This document shows, one piece after another, positions 34,747 to 43,562 of a stretch of DNA of 64,000 bases. Origin of the DNA: Oceanobacter sp045430275 (lineage in GTDB: Bacteria > Pseudomonadota > Gammaproteobacteria > Pseudomonadales > Oceanobacteraceae); contig JAILXU010000006.1 in the NCBI GenBank assembly GCA_045430275.1, forward strand, positions 146,323-210,322, read 5' to 3'. The position numbers were made by a program, and so were the translations under genes. Each line of letters starts with the position of its first letter. Within the stretch, counting starts at the first letter, position 1. The notes under the pieces were generated by a model that saw nothing but the letters and a program-made list of their open reading frames with translations, had not been told where the DNA came from and did not search any database.

Positions 34747-35496
34747 TTATTCAGCAGCAGCCTGCTCAGATGCTTCTTCAGCAACTTCAACAAACTCGTC
34801 GCCCGCAGGGCCGTTCTGCTGCTTGCCATCCATAACAGCGTCAGCGACAGCCGTTGCGTAGATCTGAATAGCACGGATCGCATCATCGTTACCTGGAATT
34901 ACGTAATCAATGCCGTCCGGGTTTGAGTTGGTATCAACCACACCGATAACAGGGATGCCCAGCTTGTTGGCTTCCTGAACAGCGATACGCTCGTGGTCAA
35001 CGTCGATGACGAATACCATATCTGGCAAGCCGCCCATCTCCTTGATACCACCGATAGAGCGTTCCAGCTTGTCCATTTCACGAGAGCGCATCAGCGCTTC
35101 TTTCTTGGTCAGCTGCTCAAAAGTACCATCGGCCTGCTGTGCTTCCAGATCGCGCAAGCGACGGATAGACTGGCGAATGGTTTTGTAGTTGGTCAACATA
35201 CCACCCAACCAGCGGTGAGCAACAAACGGCATGCCACAGCGAGTAGCCTGCTCTTTTACAATTTTGCCAGCAGCGCGTTTGGTGCCAACCAGCAGAATCT
35301 TGTTGTTACGAGCAGCAACACCTTCAATCTGAGCCAGGGCGTTGTTGATCGCAGGAACAGTATGTTCGAGGTTGATGATGTGAATTTTGTTACGAGCACC
35401 AAAAATGTAACGACCCATTTTAGGGTTCCAGTAACGAGTCTGGTGACCGAAGTGAACACCTGCTTTCAGCAGGTCGCGCATATTAACTTGTGCCAT
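34747..35496 (-). CDS. rpsB: 30S ribosomal protein S2
   Basis: A 249-residue ribosomal protein of normal length. It begins AQVNMRDLLKAGVHFGHQTRYWNPKM and has the conserved HIINLEHTV, LLVGTKRAA and PDMVFVIDVDHERIAVQEA motifs. The C-terminal tail is acidic (EFVEVAEEASEQAAAE). AAGG lies 9 bases before the ATG. It is first in the operon and has its own promoter and leader. Confidence 0.98.
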   Translation of the reverse strand: MAQVNMRDLLKAGVHFGHQTRYWNPKMGRYIFGARNKIHIINLEHTVPAINNALAQIEGVAARNNKILLVGTKRAAGKIVKEQATRCGMPFVAHRWLGGMLTNYKTIRQSIRRLRDLEAQQADGTFEQLTKKEALMRSREMDKLERSIGGIKEMGGLPDMVFVIDVDHERIAVQEANKLGIPVIGVVDTNSNPDGIDYVIPGNDDAIRAIQIYATAVADAVMDGKQQNGPAGDEFVEVAEEASEQAAAE

Positions 35497-35685
35497 GATA
35501 ATTACCTTGAATAACTTGGGTTAGGCCTCCACACATCCGTCACATCGACCCTGCTGTTGTTCATAACAACCGGACAGAGCACCCCGACATCACGTTCTGA
35601 TGTGTGTGTGATATATAAACCACACAAAACCGAGAGAGTTTCGTGCGATTCGAGCTCTTTTGAGCCGCGGCTTTATATCATTATA
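35497..35685 (-). promoter_or_regulatory. rpsB promoter and long 5' leader
   Basis: A minus-strand TATAAT lies at 35685-35680, with only a weak -35 (GAAATG) 17 bases further up. This predicts a leader of about 175 bases. The leader has a GCCGCGGC palindrome at 35664-35671 and several short pairing segments. In gammaproteobacteria S2 represses its own mRNA through the leader, and this region is in the right place for that. The fold was not computed. Confidence 0.45.
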
Positions 35686-35922
35686 CAGGTACTTTTCCAA
35701 CTCATTTCCGCAGTTTGTCGCCCCCGTCCGGATTACTGGGACAACTCAACAGAACCTGTGTTCAATATCCTTTCAACACATTATACAATGTCGAACAAAT
35801 TTCGATGGTCTATGGAAATCACCCTGGATATTGCTACTGTCTATACTGAATAGCAGCAGTAGCTGTTCCGCCATGCCATCACAGCACATTACCGGTTGCG
35901 AGACAGACTTTTGACAGATTCT
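35686..35922. promoter_or_regulatory. Spacer between the rpsB promoter and map
   Basis: This 237-base stretch has no gene that can be supported. TATACA (35782-35787) and TATACT (35842-35847) could be -10 boxes for map on the plus strand, but neither has a convincing -35 box. Confidence 0.3.
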
Positions 35923-36702
35923 ATGAACGTTCAAATAAAAACGGCAGAAGATATTGAAAAGATGCGGGTAGCCGGAAGGCTGGCGGCAGAGGTTCTGGAA
36001 ATGATTGAACCTTACGTTGTTCCTGGTGTATCCACAGGTGAGCTGGACCGCCTTTGCCACGACTACATCGTCAATCAGCAAAATGCCATTCCTGCCCCTT
36101 TGAATTACCACGGCTTTCCAAAATCTATCTGCACATCCATCAACCATGTGATTTGTCATGGCATCCCAAGTGATGACAAAGTTCTAAAAAAAGGTGACAT
36201 CATCAATGTTGACATCACGGTCATCAAAGATGGTTATCACGGCGATACCAGCAAGATGTTTTTTGTAGGCCAGGTCTCTCCGGCCTTGCAGCGTCTGGCC
36301 AGCATCACACAAGAATGCTTGTATCTGGGAATCGACATGGTCAAACCGGGCGTCACTCTGGGCGATATTGGCGCAGCCATTCAGGAACACGCTGAAAAGA
36401 ACCACTATTCTGTCGTCAGGGAATATTGCGGCCATGGCATTGGCCAAAACTTCCACGAAGACCCTCAGGTATTGCATTATGGCCGCAAGGGAACGGGCAT
36501 GGCCTTGCAGGAAGGCATGACCATCACCATCGAACCGATGGTCAACCTCGGCACACGCTTTAACAAGCTGATGAAAGATGGCTGGACCGTCGTCACCAAA
36601 GACCGAAAGCCTTCGGCACAATGGGAGCACACCATTCTGGTCACCGCGACCGGTGTTGAAGTCCTGACAGCCCGCCAGGAAGAAAAGTACTGGACGGCCT
36701 GA
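35923..36702 (+). CDS. map: Type I methionine aminopeptidase
   Basis: A 259-residue enzyme that removes the first methionine from new proteins. All metal ligands are seen: INVDITVIKDGYHGDT (two Asp), CGHGIG (His), TIEPM (Glu) and EHTILVT (Glu), plus HVICHGIP for substrate binding. ATG at 35923 matches the family start (VQIKTAEDIEKMR); a TTG at 35896 is less likely. The stop overlaps the glnD start (TGATG), so the two are co-transcribed. It is divergent from rpsB, as usual. Confidence 0.97.
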   Translation: MNVQIKTAEDIEKMRVAGRLAAEVLEMIEPYVVPGVSTGELDRLCHDYIVNQQNAIPAPLNYHGFPKSICTSINHVICHGIPSDDKVLKKGDIINVDITVIKDGYHGDTSKMFFVGQVSPALQRLASITQECLYLGIDMVKPGVTLGDIGAAIQEHAEKNHYSVVREYCGHGIGQNFHEDPQVLHYGRKGTGMALQEGMTITIEPMVNLGTRFNKLMKDGWTVVTKDRKPSAQWEHTILVTATGVEVLTARQEEKYWTA

Positions 36703-39392
36703 TGCCAGTCACCTTACCCACCATGGAGCTGGTTCCTCATAACGAGATCCACCAGCGCCTTTCCGATGGTGAAATGCCAATCCCGGTTGCCCGCAACTTA
36801 TTGCAGGATAACCGGGAACAGGCTGACCGTTATTTTCGAGCCACACTGGATGCCATTGCTCCGGTGCATTTTCGCTCTCAACAAATGGATGAAATGCTGC
36901 GAGCTTTGTGGCAATTCTGCGGCCTCGACTCCCCCTCCCTCGCACTGATCGCTGTAGGCGGTTACGGACGAGGAGAGCTGCACCCTCACTCCGACATCGA
37001 CCTGCTGTTATTAGCCAATGAAGAGCAAGACATCAACAACAACGGCGAGTCTCTGCAAACCTTCATTACATTGCTCTGGGATTTAAAACTGGAAGTCGGG
37101 CACAGCGTCCGAACGCTGGAAGATTGTGAACGTGAAGCCAGCCAGGATCTCACCATCATCACCAATCTTCTGGAAAGCCGCCTGATTCGTGGAGACGAAA
37201 CCGCCTACCAGTCGCTGAAGGCCATTGTATCCAGACAGGATTTCTGGCCAGCCGAACAGTTTTTCAAAGAGAAATGGCAAGAACTCCAGTCCCGTCACGA
37301 CAAGCACAACGATTCTGAATACAACCTTGAACCCAACGTCAAAAACTCACCCGGTGCTCTGCGCGACGTCCAGACCATCAGCTGGGTTACTGCCCGCTAT
37401 TTTGGGGATGGTAACCTGAAAGCACTGGCCGACAAGGGGTTTCTGACCAGTTTCGAACAGAGCCGATTGACTCGCAGCGTTGCTTTTCTCTGGCAGGTGC
37501 GTTATGCCCTGCACATGCTGACGGGCCGGGAAGAAGACCGCTTGCTGTTTAACCTGCAACGTGAAATTGCCGAACTACTGGGCTTTGAAGACGACAATCG
37601 CCTGGGTGTTGAAAACTTCATGACCCGCTTCTATCGCAACCAACTGGCCACCACCGAAATCTGTGACCTGCTGCTGTTGCACTTCAACGAAGATTTCATG
37701 AAATGCGATGACCCGGACTGCATCGTCCCGGTCAATCAGCACTTCAACCTGCAAAATGGCTATCTGCAAGTCACGGACAACGCCCTGTTCTCAACCGACC
37801 CCAGCTGGATTCTTCACGTTTTTGTCCTGGCGGCTCAAACCCCGAACGTCATTGGCATTCACTCCGACACCATTCGTGCGCTGCGGGATCATCGCCACCT
37901 GATTAATGATGAGTTTCGCAACAACCCCGACAACAACCGCCTGTTCATGCAACTGATGCGCAATGAACAGCACGTTGTGCGAGAAATATCCCGCATGATG
38001 CGCTACGGCATATTAGGGCGCTACATTCCCGAATTTGGCCATGTTATCGGCATGATGGAACACGACCTGCTCCACATTCACACGGTGGATGATCACACCT
38101 TCCGTATGATGCGATTCCTGCGCCAGTTGCGTTATGACAAAAGGCGGGAAGCCTACCCCATCGCCTCCCGACTGGTGCACATGATTCCCAAACAGGAAGT
38201 GCTGTACCTCGCGGCCTTGCTGCACGATGCCGGGAAATACATTGAAGGTGACCACACCCAACACGGCGAGCGTCTGGCTCAGGAGTTTTGCCAACAACAC
38301 AGCCTCAGCGCCAACGACACCCATCTGGTTTCCTGGCTGGTTGGCAACCACCTCGCCATGTCACACGCGGCCCAGCGACTGGATCTGAACAACCCGGAAG
38401 ACATCCATCAATTTGCACTGGAAGTCGGTGACAAACACCATCTGGACTTACTGTATCTGGTCACGATTGCCGACATGGTCAGCACCAACCCGAAACTATG
38501 GACAAGCTGGCGAGCAGAACAAATGCGAGGGCTGTATAACAACACGCTGCGCGCTTTACGCCGGGGGCTGGCCAACCCGCTTAACAAAGAAGATTACATC
38601 GAGTCCATTCAGCAAGACGCGATTGACTTACTCGGCAAGGAAGGCCTGTCAGAAAGCCAGGTGTACAACATCTGGGGCGATGCCGGTGATGATTACTTCC
38701 TGCGAGAAGCTCTGGACAACATCGTCTGGCACACACTCGCCATTCACACCCACGGAGACAGCACAGAACCCCTGGTATCCATCCGACAGACGTCAACCGA
38801 AGAGTTTGAAGGTGCGACCCAGATCTTCATTTATATGAAAGATCAGCAACACCTGTTTGCGGCCACCACCGCCACGCTGGATCAGTTGAATCTGAACGTG
38901 CAGGACGCACGCATCATGACATCGGAAAAGAATCAGACCGTCGTCGATACCTACATTGTGCTGGATCATAACAACCAGCCGATTGACGATCAGGAGCGCC
39001 TGCGGGAAATCCGCCAGTCTCTGGTGTCATCATTGGCCCGTCCTGAAGATTACTCCACCATTATTCAGCGGCGCACACCGCGCATGCTGAAACAGTTCCC
39101 GGTGGAGACACAGGTCACCATGAGCAACGACCCCTACATGCACCGAACCGTTCTGGAAGTGATCGCCGCTGACCGACCCGGCTTGCTTGCACGAGTGGGA
39201 GCCATTTTCGCCGAACAAGGCACACAAATGCAGGGAGCCAAGATTCTGACCGAAGGCGAACGGGTATCAGATATCTTTTTCATCACCGACCAGGACGGCA
39301 ACCCCTTTGCCGACCCGGCTATCTGCGAACACCTTCAGGCAGCCATCATCAAGGGGCTGGACGATCAGGTGGAAGTACAATCAGCCGTCTGA
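36702..39392 (+). CDS. glnD: Bifunctional uridylyltransferase/uridylyl-removing enzyme GlnD
   Basis: An 896-residue nitrogen sensor that adds UMP to PII proteins when glutamine is low and removes it when glutamine is high. The nucleotidyltransferase motif GGYGRGELHPHSDIDLLLL is at about 86-104. The HD domain has DDHT, LLHDAGKYIEGDHTQHG and the later His/Asp of VGNHLAMSHAAQ (about 460-620). Two ACT domains follow at about 705-785 and 815-890 (VLEVIAADRPGLLARVGAIF), the glutamine-sensing part. The length is normal. The 3' end overlaps the DEAD-box gene on the other strand by 12 bases. Confidence 0.97.
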   Translation: MPVTLPTMELVPHNEIHQRLSDGEMPIPVARNLLQDNREQADRYFRATLDAIAPVHFRSQQMDEMLRALWQFCGLDSPSLALIAVGGYGRGELHPHSDIDLLLLANEEQDINNNGESLQTFITLLWDLKLEVGHSVRTLEDCEREASQDLTIITNLLESRLIRGDETAYQSLKAIVSRQDFWPAEQFFKEKWQELQSRHDKHNDSEYNLEPNVKNSPGALRDVQTISWVTARYFGDGNLKALADKGFLTSFEQSRLTRSVAFLWQVRYALHMLTGREEDRLLFNLQREIAELLGFEDDNRLGVENFMTRFYRNQLATTEICDLLLLHFNEDFMKCDDPDCIVPVNQHFNLQNGYLQVTDNALFSTDPSWILHVFVLAAQTPNVIGIHSDTIRALRDHRHLINDEFRNNPDNNRLFMQLMRNEQHVVREISRMMRYGILGRYIPEFGHVIGMMEHDLLHIHTVDDHTFRMMRFLRQLRYDKRREAYPIASRLVHMIPKQEVLYLAALLHDAGKYIEGDHTQHGERLAQEFCQQHSLSANDTHLVSWLVGNHLAMSHAAQRLDLNNPEDIHQFALEVGDKHHLDLLYLVTIADMVSTNPKLWTSWRAEQMRGLYNNTLRALRRGLANPLNKEDYIESIQQDAIDLLGKEGLSESQVYNIWGDAGDDYFLREALDNIVWHTLAIHTHGDSTEPLVSIRQTSTEEFEGATQIFIYMKDQQHLFAATTATLDQLNLNVQDARIMTSEKNQTVVDTYIVLDHNNQPIDDQERLREIRQSLVSSLARPEDYSTIIQRRTPRMLKQFPVETQVTMSNDPYMHRTVLEVIAADRPGLLARVGAIFAEQGTQMQGAKILTEGERVSDIFFITDQDGNPFADPAICEHLQAAIIKGLDDQVEVQSAV

Positions 39393-40772
39393 TGGCGGCG
39401 TCTTTTTCCGTCGAACCGGGGCAAAACCATCTCCATCCATCAGGTTGCCCTGACGTTTTGGCTTACTGGCTTTGCTGTTAGAGCTGCGTGTACCAGATGC
39501 TTTTGGCTTGCCAGGGCGAGCCGAAGCCTTACCTTTACCCGCCGGAGCCTTGCCCTTGCCCGCTGGAGCTTTGCTTTTCTTGCGGGCCTTGGTGCCTGCC
39601 GCCTTACCGGATGCCTTGAGCTTCTTCGGCCCTTTATAGTTGGCAATCAGACCATCAATCTGACGAGATTCCATCTGCACATTCAGAAAACGCTCAATGG
39701 TTGCTTTCAGATTCCATTCATTGGCAGCAACCAGACTGATCGCAGTGCCCACTCGCCCTGCCCGACCGGTACGACCAATGCGGTGAACGTATTCATCCGC
39801 CTTGCGTGCCAGATCGTAGTTCACGACCAGATCCACACCATCAACATCCAGACCACGAGCAGCCACATCGGTAGCCACCAGAATCTGACGACGACCATCC
39901 CGTAACTGCTGCATAATGAATCGACGCTCGTCCTGAGTCATTTCGCCGTGCAACTGGGCAATGCCCTGACGGTGCCGACGCAGAAACTCACCCAGCCGCT
40001 CCACATCATCACGCCGATTCACAAAAATAATGGCTTTATCGTAGACCTCATTGGCCAGTAGCCAGACCAGCAGCCGATCCTTATGGGCGGCGTCATCCGC
40101 CAGAATACGCTGCTGATGAATCAGTTCATGCTGTTCATTAACCGCTCGCGTTGTGATTTCAACCGGCGTTTCCATAACACCCTTTACCAGACGATTCACC
40201 CCTTCATGGCGTAAGGTCGCCGACAACAGGAACGTCTGATGATGGCCGCAACACGACGATACAATGCGAGTCATGTCCTCCGAAAAACCCATGTCCATCA
40301 TGCGGTCGGCTTCATCCAGCACCAGCACTTCCACATCCGACAGATCACACGTTCCCCGCTTCAGGTGATCCACCAGCCGTCCGGGGGTTGCAACAATGAT
40401 CTCCGGATTTTTGCGAAATAACGCCGCCTGATATTGAAACTCGGCACCACCACACACCAGACCCACTTCCAACGAGGTCAACTTACAAAACAGACGGGCC
40501 GCCTTGAAGACCTGATCCGCCAGTTCACGCGTAGGCAACACAATCAGCGCCCGTGTCGCCGCACCCGGCAAGGGTCTATTTTCTAACAGGCGTTGCATCA
40601 TGGGCAACAAATACGCCAGAGTTTTTCCGCTGCCGGTTTCGGCACACACCTGTGTATCCCGCCCTTCCAGTGCCACAGGAATTACCTGCTGCTGAACATC
40701 AGTGGGAACATCAAAACCTGCAGCATCCAGACCAGCTTGCAAGCGGGGGTGAAGATCAAATTCAGAAAACAC
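39381..40772 (-). CDS. DEAD-box ATP-dependent RNA helicase (SrmB/RhlE-like)
   Basis: A 463-residue helicase. Motifs: Q-motif region FDVPTDVQQQVIPVAL, I CAETGSGKT, Ia PTRELA, Ib TPGRL, II DEAD, III SAT, V VATDVAARGLD, VI HRIGRTGRAGR. The C-terminal 80 residues are basic and low in complexity, with APAGKGK repeated, and probably bind RNA. The order and size fit SrmB or RhlE, proteins of ribosome assembly and mRNA decay; which one cannot be said. GTG at 40772 has GAGG 8 bases upstream and is preferred to GTG at 40781. The 3' end overlaps glnD by 12 bases. Confidence 0.92.
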   Translation of the reverse strand: MFSEFDLHPRLQAGLDAAGFDVPTDVQQQVIPVALEGRDTQVCAETGSGKTLAYLLPMMQRLLENRPLPGAATRALIVLPTRELADQVFKAARLFCKLTSLEVGLVCGGAEFQYQAALFRKNPEIIVATPGRLVDHLKRGTCDLSDVEVLVLDEADRMMDMGFSEDMTRIVSSCCGHHQTFLLSATLRHEGVNRLVKGVMETPVEITTRAVNEQHELIHQQRILADDAAHKDRLLVWLLANEVYDKAIIFVNRRDDVERLGEFLRRHRQGIAQLHGEMTQDERRFIMQQLRDGRRQILVATDVAARGLDVDGVDLVVNYDLARKADEYVHRIGRTGRAGRVGTAISLVAANEWNLKATIERFLNVQMESRQIDGLIANYKGPKKLKASGKAAGTKARKKSKAPAGKGKAPAGKGKASARPGKPKASGTRSSNSKASKPKRQGNLMDGDGFAPVRRKKTPPSDG

Positions 40773-40919
40773 GCAGTACACCTCAAAAAACGGTCGGCCA
40801 GTCTAACAGATCTGCCACAAAAGCCCGGAGCAATACCAGCTTCTGTGGGCATTGTCGGGCCGCCCAATCACGGTAGACTTCCACTATACTGGAAAACTCA
40901 TTCATCAAAGGAACTCCGT

Positions 40920-41735
40920 ATGTTCAAGAAGCTATTGATAGCGACCTTGATTGCTGCTGGTCTGGCCAGTTGCGCGACATCCCCGACAGGCCGCAAGCAG
41001 TTGATGGTTATCTCCCCGGATAAAGCCATCAACGAATCTGAAAAAGCCTACCTGAACACGGTGACCGAGCTTGATCAGAAGCAACAGCTCGTTAAAGATC
41101 CAGCGCTGGTTAACCGGGTCAGAAACATCACCGGTCGGCTGGTGACAGAAGCCATCCGAATGTATCCAAAATCCCAGCGCTGGAAGTGGAGCGTGGCCAT
41201 CATTGATGAGCCAGAAACCCTCAATGCCTGGTGCATGGCGGGTGGTCGCATGGCCATTTACACCGGCATTATCAACAAGCTGAAGCTGACGGATGACGAG
41301 CTGGCCCAGATTATGGGGCACGAAATATCACACGCATTGGCCAACCACACAGCCGAGCGCATGTCTCGTGCCATGGTGATCAACGCGGGTCTGATTGCAG
41401 CGTCCAAATTCAGTGACAGCAATCAGATGGTCTTGTCTGGCGGGGCCATGGCGGCCAAACTGGCACTGGAATTACCCAACAGCCGCACGGCTGAAACCGA
41501 AGCAGATCGCATCGGCACCGAGTTGGCGACCCGTGCCGGTTACTCCCCGGAAGCCGCCGTTACCTTATGGAACAAGATGTCCCAAGCCGGTGGTAAAGGC
41601 GGCCCGGAATTTCTCTCTACCCACCCCTCCTCCGGCAACCGGGCGACGGAACTGGGCAAACTGGCCCCCGAGATGCGCAAGCTGAATCCGCGCCTGAAAA
41701 AAGCCACGATTTACCCCATCACCATCGTCAAGTAA
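40920..41735 (+). CDS. M48 family metallopeptidase, lipoprotein (LoiP/YcaL-like)
   Basis: A 271-residue protein with lipobox LASCATS (Cys 18), so it is expected to be anchored in the outer membrane facing the periplasm. The zinc site is GHEISHALANH, with the third ligand in ETEADRIG about 55 residues on. WSVAIIDEPETLNAWCMAGGRMAIYTGI is the usual M48 motif before it. Relatives such as LoiP, YcaL and BepA help in quality control of outer-membrane proteins. AAGGA lies 8 bases before ATG 40920; the upstream frame is open but has no conserved residues. Confidence 0.92.
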   Translation: MFKKLLIATLIAAGLASCATSPTGRKQLMVISPDKAINESEKAYLNTVTELDQKQQLVKDPALVNRVRNITGRLVTEAIRMYPKSQRWKWSVAIIDEPETLNAWCMAGGRMAIYTGIINKLKLTDDELAQIMGHEISHALANHTAERMSRAMVINAGLIAASKFSDSNQMVLSGGAMAAKLALELPNSRTAETEADRIGTELATRAGYSPEAAVTLWNKMSQAGGKGGPEFLSTHPSSGNRATELGKLAPEMRKLNPRLKKATIYPITIVK

Positions 41736-41746
41736 CGAAGTACAGC

Positions 41747-42304
41747 TCAGTGGTCTGGCAGCTTTCCTTGCCAGGCTGCTGTGGTTTTCTCTCTCATCTC
41801 GTTAGCGTTACGGCTGACCAGTTGCTGTGCCAGATCACTCCAGAAAGTGCCCACATACGCCTGTTCAAAACTCGCGCGCTGATGCAATTCTCGCCAGACA
41901 GGTGGCAGAAAGTGGAAACCCTGCGTGAATCCGCCCAACGCGTCTGGTGTCAAATAACGCACCCTTTTAATGCCCGCCAACAGAATGCGCCCGAAACACA
42001 TCAGACAAGGCTCCAGACTGACATACAGAGTCAGCTCTTCCCGTGGCAATGTCGGAAAATCAGCTTCCAATTGGGTCAACACTTCCATTTCGGCGTGTCG
42101 ATGACTGTGATAGCCCCCCTCAAACACCTGATTTCTGCCACAACACACCAACTCCTCGGCAGAGTTCACCAATACGGCCCCAACGGGGTAGCAACATTCC
42201 TGCTGAGATAACCAGGCCTGCTCACAACAAATTCTGGCCCAGACATCATCTCGCCGATGCGCTGCCGGGGCCCGATTCAGTGCGCTGAAGTGAGGTTTTT
42301 CCAT
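41747..42304 (-). CDS. Cytidine/deoxycytidylate-type nucleoside deaminase
   Basis: A 185-residue protein with the zinc motifs HRHAEMEVL (His-Ala-Glu) and EPCLMCFGRIL (PCxxC). These are the marks of the deaminase superfamily that includes TadA, guanine deaminase and dCMP deaminase. Which base it acts on is not clear: the sequence between the motifs and the extra C-terminal part (RELHQRASFEQAYVGTFW) do not match TadA well. ATG at 42304 has GAGAGGAA upstream; an in-frame start at 42391 is less likely. It converges with the M48 gene. Confidence 0.8.
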   Translation of the reverse strand: MEKPHFSALNRAPAAHRRDDVWARICCEQAWLSQQECCYPVGAVLVNSAEELVCCGRNQVFEGGYHSHRHAEMEVLTQLEADFPTLPREELTLYVSLEPCLMCFGRILLAGIKRVRYLTPDALGGFTQGFHFLPPVWRELHQRASFEQAYVGTFWSDLAQQLVSRNANEMREKTTAAWQGKLPDH

Positions 42305-42553
42305 GATTCCTCTCCCACAACCGATAAAAACAGGCATTTTGCCTGCTTTAAAGTCACAGTGTGACCCTCTTCCGAACCGGGTCTGACTCATATCAACACG
42401 CGTTTTGTCACTTTAACAAACACTAACCACCAGCCAAGACTGTATCGATACAGTTATAAAGCCGGATATGATCCAGCCCCCATTAACACATGCTCATGAC
42501 ACAAGCCTGTTCTCCGGCAGCGTGTCATCACACACTCAGAATGGACATCAATC

Positions 42554-43372
42554 ATGTTGAAGATGCTGAAAACCATGACCGCCACCGGCCTGCTCCTTGC
42601 TTTGCTGACGCCAACCAGTACCTGGGCTGGCAACCCTCAGGTTCACAAGCTCATGGACATTACCGGCATCACTGATCAAATTCGCGTGTTGCCAGAAATC
42701 ATGAAGTTGTCATTCAGTGGGGCTGGAAGCCAGGGAGCCAGCCTGCCACCCGCTGCACAGCAAGCGTTTGTGAATGCGATAGACCAATCCTTTCATATCC
42801 AGAAATTCGAACAAACCGTCGAAAACCAACTCGCCAAAGACTTGTCTCCTCAGGATCTGACCACCCTTCTTGACTGGTACAAAACTGGCCCGGCCAAAAC
42901 CATCATCGCCGCAGAGAAAGCAGCGATCACACCAGAAGCCATGGTGGATATGCAAATGCAGGCGGCCACACTGATGAAAAACAGCTCGCGTATGGCGTTT
43001 GCACGTCGTCTGGATGGCCTGATGGGCGCAACTGACAGCGCCATGAGTATGCAAGAGTACACGGGAATTGCGATGCTCAGCGCCATGGCTTCATCCCAGG
43101 CCGGTGGCGCTATGGACATGGATATGATGAAGCAACTGCTCAGTACCCAACTGGAACAACAGCAGCAAATGGTAGCGGATCAGATTGCTGTTCAAATAGT
43201 CTACACCTACCGCAACCTTGATGACGCCACCCTGGCGGATTATGAAAAAACGCTGAAAACGCCAGCCTTCAAGAAGTTTTACCAGTCTGGCATGAGCGCC
43301 ATGAACCGTGGCACAGAGAACTTTATTACCGACTGGGCCGACGTCGTTGCAGCGTCTGACGTACTGCAATAA
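42554..43372 (+). CDS. Exported protein with DUF2059-like domain
   Basis: A 272-residue protein with signal peptide (cleavage near TSTWA-GN). The mature part is mostly helical, with LSPQDLTTLLDWYKTGPAKTIIAAEKAAITPEAMVDM at about 97-134, which resembles the DUF2059 pattern of a short helix pair followed by a YxSPxGK-type segment. A second similar stretch, LDDATLADYEKTLKTPAFKKFYQSG, is near the C-terminus. No catalytic motif is seen. Its role is unknown; periplasmic location is likely. A hairpin follows the stop. Confidence 0.65.
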   Translation: MLKMLKTMTATGLLLALLTPTSTWAGNPQVHKLMDITGITDQIRVLPEIMKLSFSGAGSQGASLPPAAQQAFVNAIDQSFHIQKFEQTVENQLAKDLSPQDLTTLLDWYKTGPAKTIIAAEKAAITPEAMVDMQMQAATLMKNSSRMAFARRLDGLMGATDSAMSMQEYTGIAMLSAMASSQAGGAMDMDMMKQLLSTQLEQQQQMVADQIAVQIVYTYRNLDDATLADYEKTLKTPAFKKFYQSGMSAMNRGTENFITDWADVVAASDVLQ

Positions 43373-43389
43373 CCAAGAACACCCCACCC

Positions 43390-43415
43390 AACGAGTCGGA
43401 TAATCCCGACTCGTT
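43390..43415 (+). terminator. Hairpin after the DUF2059-like gene
   Basis: AACGAGTCGG (43390-43399) and CCGACTCGTT (43406-43415) form a 10-bp stem with 6-base loop, 18 bases past the stop. There is no T-run. Confidence 0.55.
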
Positions 43416-43562
43416 CACACATCCATTCCTTCCCAATGTTCAACCACCACCCCAGCTCTTGTCCCGTATCAACTTTCTGCTATCGTGTCCCAATACTGAT
43501 CAGGTTATAAGTAATCGAGATTTCACTCGTTTTTGAAATGACCGACAAGACAGGGACAGGTT

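Noticed and set aside
39440..39646. Small basic protein overlapping the tail of the DEAD-box gene
   Set aside because: It is another frame of the lysine-rich low-complexity tail, without a ribosome site.
40593..40919. N-terminal extension of the M48 peptidase
   Set aside because: The lipobox signal and the AAGGA site place the true start at 40920; the upstream part has no signal or conservation pattern and overlaps the start of the divergent helicase gene.
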